Part shown: positions 1 to 6,037 of the stretch, piece after piece
Layout: every line of letters begins with the position of its first letter
How positions within the stretch are numbered: the stretch's first letter is position 1
Source of the DNA: Chitinophagaceae bacterium
GTDB lineage: Bacteria; Bacteroidota; Bacteroidia; Chitinophagales; Chitinophagaceae
DNA: 64,000 bases
Direction of reading: 5' to 3'
Assembly: GCA_016720565.1 (NCBI GenBank)
Contig: JADKKJ010000011.1
Span: 744,001-808,000, forward strand
Translations under genes and position numbers: made by a program
Notes under the pieces: generated by a model
The model's database searches: none
What the model was told of the DNA's origin: nothing
What the model saw: only the letters and a program-made list of their open reading frames with translations

Positions 1-5
1 GGGAA

Positions 6-938
6 ATGAGTGAGCAGGAATTCACCACACTTTTAAATGATATCAAGCAGCAATGGCCTCCAAGTACCCAGGAAAATTCAATTACCGATGCCTTTAATAA
101 TACCTCTAAATATTATTCTGTAGGACAGGTAGTTCAACTTATTCAGCTGATCAATTCGGACAACAGCCGGCTTCGCCTGGCAAAATTATCTTATCGCGGA
201 ATTGTAGATCGCAATAACTTCTACCAGGTAGTTGACCTGCTGACCTTCCAGTCAAACAAAGACCAGCTGAACAGCTATGTAAGCAATTATAAAGATGATG
301 TGAATAGTGACAACAATTATAACTATGCCATGTCGGAATCCGATTATAATCGTCTTTATGAAACGGTAAAATCACAATGGCCTCCTACCACTCAGGTAAA
401 TACAGTTAAGGCGGCATTCAATAACCTGAATTATTTCTTTACGGCTGCGCAGGTAAGTAAAATGCTTCGCCTGTTTAGTTTTGAAGGCGATAAACTGGAC
501 CTGGCCAAGGCTGGATACAGGGGTATCGTCGACAGAAATAATATAAACCAGGTATATGATGTGTTTAGTTTTCAAACCAGCAAGGATCAGCTGGGAAGTT
601 TTATCCGCAGCTATAAAGACAATACAACCGGAGGAAGAACGCCGGTTTCTGATAGCAAATTCAACGAGATCAGGCAGAGTATACAATCAAAGATCTTCCC
701 TGGCGAAAAAATGTCAGCCCTTCAGGATCTGTTTAATGATAACCGCTATTATTTTACCAGTGCCCAGGCTAAAACACTTATAGAAATGGTTTCTCAGGAG
801 TCTAACAGGTTAATGCTGGCGAAACAGGTTTACCGAAATATCACTGATCGAAACAATTACAGGGTTGTATCTGATCTTTTGTTCAGTCAGAACAGCCGGG
901 ATCAGCTGGCAGAGTATATAAGGAATTACAGGGACTAA
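6..938 (+). CDS. Triple DUF4476 repeat protein, probably 5'-truncated
   Basis: The protein is built from three copies of one domain of about 95 residues, at roughly 1-96, 107-204 and 215-310. Each copy carries a version of YRGIVDRNN (residues 63-71, 171-179; YRNITDRNN at 276-284) followed by a stretch ending in a K/R-DQL motif and a short Tyr-rich tail. This matches the DUF4476 family, which is common in Bacteroidota, usually in exported proteins, and has no established function. The first ATG is at base 6, but the frame is open to the window edge and no signal peptide is present, so this is probably the C-terminal part of a longer exported protein. Copies 1 and 2 resemble each other more than copy 3, which suggests a recent internal duplication. 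Confidence 0.8.
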   Translation: MSEQEFTTLLNDIKQQWPPSTQENSITDAFNNTSKYYSVGQVVQLIQLINSDNSRLRLAKLSYRGIVDRNNFYQVVDLLTFQSNKDQLNSYVSNYKDDVNSDNNYNYAMSESDYNRLYETVKSQWPPTTQVNTVKAAFNNLNYFFTAAQVSKMLRLFSFEGDKLDLAKAGYRGIVDRNNINQVYDVFSFQTSKDQLGSFIRSYKDNTTGGRTPVSDSKFNEIRQSIQSKIFPGEKMSALQDLFNDNRYYFTSAQAKTLIEMVSQESNRLMLAKQVYRNITDRNNYRVVSDLLFSQNSRDQLAEYIRNYRD

Positions 939-1076
939 GGAACAGCTTTTAGCTCTTAGCCTCAAGCTGCAAGCCTATCAGGCATTCAAGTTTAAGTCTG
1001 TTGTTAAATGGACAAACTCTCGATGATTAACTGATCTGGCTAGCTCCTAGAGGCTAGAAGCTATCTGCTATATTCG
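939..1076. repeat. Degenerate AGCTnnTAGC-type intergenic repeats
   Basis: The stretch between the DUF4476 gene and the M24 peptidase holds overlapping, imperfect words built from TTAGC, AGCTG, CTAGC and GCCTAT in both orientations, for example around 948-976 and 1037-1070. Related words recur just beyond the same peptidase gene (2364-2402), after ppiD (55423-55452) and, more loosely, upstream of mnmG (16075-16110). A TATATTCG at 1069-1076 could be the -7 box of the peptidase gene. What the repeats do is unknown. Confidence 0.5.
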
Positions 1077-1101
1077 TATCTTCCTTCATAAACCCAATAA
1101 A

Positions 1102-2364
1102 ATGTCCATCCATCGCCGCACCTTCCTGCAGATCTCTGCCGCACTTACCACCAGCAGTTTACTTACCGGTATTAGTTCTGTTGGACAAAATAAACCAGGA
1201 CTAAGTTCTGTGTCACGAAACGTTCCTGCCATTGGAACAGAGGAAAGAAAGGCAAGGATCGCAAAGGCACAGCAATTAATGGTGGCGCAGAATATTGAAG
1301 CGCTGATCCTGGATGCAGGTACCACCAACCTCGACTATTTCACCGGTATCAGCTGGTGGGCCAGCGAAAGACCCATGGTGGCTATCATTCCCAAAAAAGG
1401 AGAAGTAAGATATGTATGTCCAGCCTTTGAAGAATCCCGGTTCAGGGAATTGATAAAGCTTGGCAAAGAGGTCTATGTGTGGCAGGAAGATGAAAGTCCT
1501 TACAAACAGATCGTACGATCAATACAGGATGCAGGAAGTCGTTCGGGTTCCATCGCATTTGATGAGCGGCTTCGTTATTTTATTGCTGATGGAGTGAAAA
1601 AAGAAGCCACAGGTTTCAATATGGTAAGCGGAACACCCATTACCATGGCCTGCCGAATGATCAAAACAAAAGCGGAGCTGGCATTGATGCAAAAAGCCAA
1701 TGATATCACGGTTGCCTCCATCACGGAGGGTATTCGTGGATTACATGAAGGCATGACACCCGGAGATATCAATGCGATTATTTCCCGCACTACAGCTCAG
1801 CTGGGTGGTTCGGGAGGTGGCGGATTGATCCTGATAGCGGAAGCTTCGGCTTATCCGCATGGAACCACTACACCTAAGATCCTTAAGAAAGGAGATATTG
1901 TATTAATGGATTGCGGTTGCGAAGTGGAAGGCTATAGTGCAGATATCACAAGGACCATCGTATTCGGCGCGGCGCCTACAAAAAGGCAGAACGAGATCTG
2001 GGAACTGGAAAAAGCATCACAGCTGGCCGGATTTAAGGCCGCAGAATTAGGAAAGCCCTGTGAAAATGTGGATCGCGCTGCAAGGAAAGTAATAGAAGAT
2101 GCAGGCTTCGGTCCCGGCTATAAATTACCCGGACTTCCTCACCGTACCGGTCATGGTATTGGTATGGATGGTCATGAATGGGGAAATATGGTAAAAGGAA
2201 ATAAACAATTGTTACAAACGGGTATGTGCTTCAGCATAGAACCTACCATTGCCATTCCCGGTGAATTTGGTGTAAGGCTGGAGGATTGTATCTATATGAC
2301 GGAAGAGGGACCTAAATCTTTTTCTCCATTCAGTACAGCGATAGATAAACCGTTTGGAGTATAG
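1102..2364 (+). CDS. M24 family metallopeptidase (Xaa-Pro aminopeptidase type), Tat-exported
   Basis: Predicted metallopeptidase of the pita-bread fold that removes N-terminal residues, typically before proline. An N-terminal creatinase-type domain (about 45-190) precedes the M24 catalytic domain (about 195-415). The five metal ligands can be placed: D270, D281, H351, E380 and E394, with the HRTGHG block at 347-352, so the enzyme looks active. The N-terminus has a twin arginine at 5-6 in RRTFLQ followed by a hydrophobic stretch, a convincing Tat signal, so the enzyme probably folds and loads metal in the cytoplasm before export. It stands alone; both flanks carry similar short repeats. The exact substrate (Xaa-Pro or another dipeptide) cannot be told from sequence. 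Confidence 0.88.
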   Translation: MSIHRRTFLQISAALTTSSLLTGISSVGQNKPGLSSVSRNVPAIGTEERKARIAKAQQLMVAQNIEALILDAGTTNLDYFTGISWWASERPMVAIIPKKGEVRYVCPAFEESRFRELIKLGKEVYVWQEDESPYKQIVRSIQDAGSRSGSIAFDERLRYFIADGVKKEATGFNMVSGTPITMACRMIKTKAELALMQKANDITVASITEGIRGLHEGMTPGDINAIISRTTAQLGGSGGGGLILIAEASAYPHGTTTPKILKKGDIVLMDCGCEVEGYSADITRTIVFGAAPTKRQNEIWELEKASQLAGFKAAELGKPCENVDRAARKVIEDAGFGPGYKLPGLPHRTGHGIGMDGHEWGNMVKGNKQLLQTGMCFSIEPTIAIPGEFGVRLEDCIYMTEEGPKSFSPFSTAIDKPFGV

Positions 2365-2402
2365 CCACTAGCTGCTAGCCATGAGCCTCTAGCCTATTTA
2401 GC
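2364..2402. repeat. Short intergenic repeat, partner of the one at 939-1076
   Basis: Directly after the M24 stop codon lie CTAGCTGCTAGCC and GCCTCTAGCCTAT, which share words with the repeats upstream of the same gene, partly in inverted orientation. No hairpin with a T tract is evident, so this is not an obvious terminator. Confidence 0.45.
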
Positions 2403-2458
2403 AGTACGGGGGAATTCTGACTACAAATGGATGAGTACACAATGGTACACAGTTCCGG

Positions 2459-3376
2459 CTAAGGGCTAATAGCCAGAAGCTTCGTTGCTATTTTAGCGCC
2501 CAGCCTGGCATTATTCTTTATCAAAGCAATATTCGATTCCAGGCTTTCCCCTTCGGTATGTTTGGCAATATATTTTAGTAAAAAAGGGGTCACCTCTTTC
2601 CCCCTGATATTATCTCTTTCCGCAGCGGCTATAGCCCTGTCAATATGTTTTTGAATCTTTTTATCGTTCATACCTTCCCCGGAAGGCACCGGGTTGGCGA
2701 TCAGTACGGCGCCTTTTAATCCCAGTTCCCATTTAGTCCTGATCATTTTTGCGATCGCTTCAGGAGAATCCATTCTTAATGGTGAAGCATACCCGCTTTT
2801 AGAAGAATAAAAACTCGGGAACTCATCCTGCTCGAAGGTAACAACAGGAATACCTTTGGTTTCCAGGTATTCCAGTGTAAGGCCAATATCCAAAATGGAT
2901 TTTACCCCGGCAGATACCACAGCCACATTGGTTTCTCCCATTTCAGTAAGATCAGCGGATATATCCATACTTGTTTCCGCTCCGCGGTGCACCCCTCCTA
3001 TTCCACCTGTGACAAATATTTTTATTCCAGCCATGGCAGCAATGCGCATAGTAGCGGCCACGGTAGTTGCCCCGTATAAATTTTGCGTGATCACATAGGG
3101 CATATCGCGAATAGAGACTTTCCATACCCCCTTCGCCTGGCCGAAATAGTCAAGTTCGTCTTTACTTAATCCTATATGGCATTTACCCCGGAAAATCGCG
3201 ATCGTAGCAGGAATGGCACCTTCATTTCTTACTTCTGCCTCCACAGCAAGCGCCGTTTCCACGTTTTTCGGGTAGGGCATACCATGAGAAATAATCGTAG
3301 ACTCCAGGGCCACCACTGGTTTTCCCAGTCGAAGGGCTTCTTCCACCTCGGGTTGTATGGATAAATAGGAATGCAT
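2459..3376 (-). CDS. psuG: Pseudouridine-5'-phosphate glycosidase
   Basis: Cleaves the C-C glycosidic bond of pseudouridine 5'-phosphate to give uracil and ribose 5-phosphate, the second step of pseudouridine salvage in the cytoplasm. The full 305-residue length fits the family. Recognisable blocks are ALESTIISHGMPYPKN (23-38), GGIGGVHRG (124-132), SAGVKSILDIG (155-165) and NPVPSGEGMN. K159 aligns by motif with the catalytic Lys of E. coli PsuG (from memory of the family). The start codon overlaps the stop of the upstream kinase gene by one base (TAATG), so the two are translationally coupled and form a complete pseudouridine degradation pair. Confidence 0.93.
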   Translation of the reverse strand: MHSYLSIQPEVEEALRLGKPVVALESTIISHGMPYPKNVETALAVEAEVRNEGAIPATIAIFRGKCHIGLSKDELDYFGQAKGVWKVSIRDMPYVITQNLYGATTVAATMRIAAMAGIKIFVTGGIGGVHRGAETSMDISADLTEMGETNVAVVSAGVKSILDIGLTLEYLETKGIPVVTFEQDEFPSFYSSKSGYASPLRMDSPEAIAKMIRTKWELGLKGAVLIANPVPSGEGMNDKKIQKHIDRAIAAAERDNIRGKEVTPFLLKYIAKHTEGESLESNIALIKNNARLGAKIATKLLAISP

Positions 3377-4302
3377 TAGTCGGGATAATATTTACTGATC
3401 AATCCTAAAAGTTTTTCCTGGTCAAGATGCGTGGCGATGGCGCCATTCACCTGCAGGATCTCGGCAGAAAGCGTATGGGCAAGTTTCAAACAATCGGCAT
3501 CATTTCGGCCCAGGTGTTTCCCCAATAAGAATCCGGAGAGAGACCCATCACCCGCGCCGGTACAATCGATCACTTCAATATTGGGTGCGGGCAGCGAAAG
3601 AGTTTTTCCATCACTGTAAAGTGCCGAGCCCTGTTTACCATTATGCAGCCAGATATGCTGCACTCCTTTTTTCAATAACTCCTCCGCCATCAATTGCGCC
3701 ATATTAGATTCTCCTGAGCAAAGTACCGGCAGTTCATCTTCATTGGGAGTAATAAGGTATAGGCCATTCAGGTCAGTATCCTTGAATTTCCTTGCAGGAG
3801 GAACCGATACTGGTTCTATGATAAAAGGAATGCCAGTCTGGCGACTAAAGGTCAGCAACCATTCCGCTGTATCCACATTGATATTTGCATCTGCTAATAA
3901 AAATGAAGCTGTATACAGCAGGTCAATATTTCTTTTAAGATGTTCGGGAGTGATCAGGTAATTGGCCGCATTGGTAAGGAATGCAGTGAACAGAGATCCA
4001 TCAATATTCAATATTCCCGTGTATTTTCCCGATAAACCCTCGCGGGTAATGGAGGCATCCAGTTTTACGCCGGCATTCTGACAAACGCTTTTCAGCCAGC
4101 CCCCATCACTATCATCGCCAAAAACGCTGATAAGCTGAACGGGGACGTTTAATATAGCTAATTGATGGGCGATATTTCGGGCCACGCCTCCGGCTGTCTT
4201 AGTAACGGAAGCGTCTATGGTAGTGGCCAGCAGCATTTCTTCCCTGGCATGGAATAATTCGTCAACCAGGGCGGCCCCGATGCAGATGATGGGTTTTTGC
4301 AT
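3376..4302 (-). CDS. psuK: Pseudouridine kinase, PfkB family
   Basis: Predicted to phosphorylate pseudouridine to the 5'-phosphate used by the next gene, psuG. It is a PfkB/ribokinase-fold protein: the N-terminal GG-containing block (KTAGGVARNIAHQL) binds the sugar, and the C-terminal DCTGAGDGSLSGF motif near residue 250 holds the anion hole and catalytic Asp. The family is broad, and the assignment to pseudouridine rests mainly on the one-base overlap with psuG. I place the start at the ATG at 4302 (308 residues) and not at the ATG 30 bases upstream (4332), because a perfect -7 box TACATTTG lies at 4314-4307, between the two, four bases before 4302. Confidence 0.85.
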   Translation of the reverse strand: MQKPIICIGAALVDELFHAREEMLLATTIDASVTKTAGGVARNIAHQLAILNVPVQLISVFGDDSDGGWLKSVCQNAGVKLDASITREGLSGKYTGILNIDGSLFTAFLTNAANYLITPEHLKRNIDLLYTASFLLADANINVDTAEWLLTFSRQTGIPFIIEPVSVPPARKFKDTDLNGLYLITPNEDELPVLCSGESNMAQLMAEELLKKGVQHIWLHNGKQGSALYSDGKTLSLPAPNIEVIDCTGAGDGSLSGFLLGKHLGRNDADCLKLAHTLSAEILQVNGAIATHLDQEKLLGLISKYYPD

Positions 4303-4306
4303 GCTG

Positions 4307-4314
4307 CAAATGTA
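4307..4314 (-). promoter_or_regulatory. Promoter -7 box of psuK-psuG (TACATTTG)
   Basis: Perfect match to the Bacteroidota -7 consensus TAnnTTTG on the minus strand, ending four bases before the chosen psuK ATG. This implies a transcript with almost no 5' leader. Confidence 0.55.
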
Positions 4315-4430
4315 ATGGCAGGCCGCATTCAAGCTCCTGATCCTGATTAATAATTGTGAAATCTTATCCCTGTCGATAACCGGTTAGGGACGCACAGGCA
4401 GATCCGGCGCCTATCTACTTATATACCCTT

Positions 4431-4817
4431 CTATTTGTCTCCCCCTTGCTTCACGATCAATACCCACCCGTTTTCCAGTGGCACATAGGCGTGGTCATAT
4501 ACATAGTGATAATGTTTGCCTTCCCTGCTATCGGAATGAGTGAGGTATTTGAATTGAAATCCCATCCTTTCCAATCTTTCTTTTTTTGTTTTGGCGATCG
4601 GCACCGCCTCTTCTTCAAGCAGATTGCCAAGAATACGATGATTCTTCCGAAGCGCATTATTGATGTTCCGGAAAAGATTATTCGTCATTCCCTTCAGTTT
4701 ATTATTAAAACTGTTCCGGCAATAGTCATCGCAGAATTTTTTATCTATTCTTCCGCGAATGGCTCGCTGGCACTGCCTGCAATAGCGATGGTGCAGGCTC
4801 ATGTTCTCACTGATCAT
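4431..4817 (-). CDS. Small zinc-ribbon protein, DUF2116-like
   Basis: A 128-residue protein with an N-terminal zinc ribbon: C13 and C16 pair with C29 and C33 in a CxxC-x12-CxxxC arrangement, followed by CRNSFNN. The remaining two thirds is basic and ends in a short segment rich in Tyr, His and Val. Bacteroidota carry many short proteins with this CRxC...KKFCDDYCRN signature; the function is unknown, though a nucleic-acid-binding role would fit the basic charge. An alternative start at Met6 (4802) would begin directly before HHRYC and is at least as likely. It stands alone between psuK and the divergent ssb gene. Confidence 0.7.
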   Translation of the reverse strand: MISENMSLHHRYCRQCQRAIRGRIDKKFCDDYCRNSFNNKLKGMTNNLFRNINNALRKNHRILGNLLEEEAVPIAKTKKERLERMGFQFKYLTHSDSREGKHYHYVYDHAYVPLENGWVLIVKQGGDK

Positions 4818-4911
4818 AAAATAAATTTTGGTTATCCAAATTTGGATCAGCCAATGATTTCTTCCAATGGAATTAAACGAAACTTAAGTGTTTATTTACC
4901 GGATATAGCAG

Positions 4912-4976
4912 GTGTATTCGTTCATATTTGTCGGGTGAATACACATCGCGTGTGGAATTAAGTAACCGTTCGGTTA
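4912..4976 (+). promoter_or_regulatory. Paired palindromes in the ssb promoter region
   Basis: Two dyads precede ssb. GTGTATTC (4912-4919) and GAATACAC (4937-4944) form a perfect 8-base inverted repeat surrounding CATATTTG (4923-4930), a one-mismatch -7 box. TAACCGTTCGGTTA (4963-4976) is a perfect 14-base palindrome in the predicted leader. The first could be a repressor operator straddling the promoter, the second an operator or small hairpin. Which regulator would bind is not known; an SOS-type repressor is one possibility for an ssb gene. Confidence 0.4.
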
Positions 4977-4994
4977 TTACTGCCGGACAAAAAA

Positions 4995-5348
4995 ATGCAG
5001 AGTATGAATGCGATTAAAAACAAAGTTCAACTGATCGGGCACCTGGGTGCCAAACCTGAAGTAAAAACGCTGGAGAGTGGAAAGAAGGTCGCCAATTTCG
5101 ACCTGGCCACCAATGACACTTATCGAAAAGCCAACGGGGAGAAAGTGACTGAAACGCAGTGGCATAAGGTCGTTGCCTGGGATAAGCTGGCTGAATTAGC
5201 GGAGAAGTACATGGATAAGGGTAAAGAAGTGGCGGTTGAAGGAAGGCTGAGCAACCGTAGCTACACAGATAAAGACGGTGTGAAAAAATATGTTTGTGAG
5301 GTTGTGGCTACAGAGCTACTGCTGCTCGGTGCTAAAGCAGAGCAGTGA
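4995..5348 (+). CDS. ssb: Single-stranded DNA-binding protein, short form
   Basis: OB-fold protein that coats single-stranded DNA during replication, recombination and repair. The 117 residues cover one complete OB fold (about 5-110) with the usual KVQLIGHLG start, the TQWHKVVAWDKLAE block and the GKEVAVEGRL block. It ends at GAKAEQ and lacks the glutamine/glycine-rich linker and acidic DDDIPF-type tip that recruits partner proteins in housekeeping SSBs. It is therefore probably a second, specialised SSB, with the main one elsewhere. A start at the internal ATG at 5004 (MNAIKNK) is equally plausible. A strong terminator follows directly. Confidence 0.9.
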   Translation: MQSMNAIKNKVQLIGHLGAKPEVKTLESGKKVANFDLATNDTYRKANGEKVTETQWHKVVAWDKLAELAEKYMDKGKEVAVEGRLSNRSYTDKDGVKKYVCEVVATELLLLGAKAEQ

Positions 5349-5366
5349 TTCGTGGGGGTTAAGTAT

Positions 5367-5397
5367 GGGGCCGCCTTCGGCGGCCCCTATTTTTTTT
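5367..5397 (+). terminator. Rho-independent terminator after ssb
   Basis: A 9-base-pair GC-rich stem, GGGGCCGCC (5367-5375) and GGCGGCCCC (5379-5387), with a TTC loop, is followed by a run of eight T. This is a textbook intrinsic terminator 19 bases after the ssb stop codon. Confidence 0.92.
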
Positions 5398-5566
5398 GTA
5401 CACAGATTATCACAGATGGACACAGATTTAATACAATGAACACAAGGGATAGGCGAAGAGCACCGCTTCGCGGCTAATCCTAAAGATCCAAGCATATCCT
5501 GGTTCATTGATCGTACGGGCCTTTAAGCCTTGTATTATCTGTGTTAATCCTGTGCATCTGTGTACA
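5397..5566. repeat. 170-base element with imperfect 36-39 base inverted repeats
   Basis: The left end (5397-5435, beginning TGTACACAGAT and ending TTAATACA) and the right end (5531-5566, beginning TGTATTATCTGTG and ending CATCTGTGTACA) are imperfect inverted copies of each other, both containing repeats of the word CACAGAT. More CACAGA-like words follow up to 5595. The interior has no convincing gene. The element sits directly in front of a GxxExxY gene. From memory, CACAGATT-rich sequence often accompanies this gene family in Bacteroidota; I could not verify that here. Confidence 0.6.
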
Positions 5567-5622
5567 AAAATAATTGAACACAAATTTTCACAGAAAAAAA
5601 TTAAAACAAGATTTTTCAATAA

Positions 5623-6000
5623 ATGCAATCCTTTTTATACAAACCGGAGACCTTTAAAATTATAGGTCATTGCATGAAAGTTCAATCCATCCTTGGATTT
5701 GGCTTTTCTGAGATAGTGTACAAAGATGCTATGGAAATAGAGTTTATTCAGGACCGCTTGTATCATGAAAGGGAGCCCAAATTAACCATTACCTACAAAG
5801 GTCAGATTCTTAAAAGCTTATTTAGCCCGGATTTTACCTGCTTTGAAAAGATCATATTAGAGGTGAAAGCTTCTGAAAACGGTTTATCGATGAATCATAT
5901 AGCTCAAATTTTGAATTATTTAAAGATCAGCGGATATAAAGTAGGGTTACTCATAAATTTCGGAAGACATAAACTTGAATACAAAAGAATAGTGCGGTAA
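5623..6000 (+). CDS. GxxExxY protein, PD-(D/E)XK-like fold
   Basis: A 125-residue protein of the GxxExxY family, named for a motif seen here as GFSEIVY (residues 27-33). A second block, SPDFTC followed by IILEVKA at about 67-84, has the spacing of a PD-(D/E)XK nuclease active site, with the Asp of SPD and the Glu and Lys of EVK. Whether the family cleaves nucleic acid is not established. The gene follows a terminator and an inverted-repeat element, and lies 37 bases upstream of a PIF1-type helicase gene on the same strand. Its base composition is visibly more AT-rich than its neighbours, which is consistent with a mobile or recently acquired unit. Confidence 0.85.
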   Translation: MQSFLYKPETFKIIGHCMKVQSILGFGFSEIVYKDAMEIEFIQDRLYHEREPKLTITYKGQILKSLFSPDFTCFEKIILEVKASENGLSMNHIAQILNYLKISGYKVGLLINFGRHKLEYKRIVR

Positions 6001-6037
6001 TAAGTTTTAATTTGTGGAAGCCTAAAAGCAAATTTTT

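Noticed and set aside
4446..4961. A 171-codon open frame on the plus strand opposite the zinc-ribbon gene
   Set aside because: The minus-strand gene has a clear CxxC/CxxxC zinc ribbon; the plus frame has no domain and runs through the ssb regulatory dyads.
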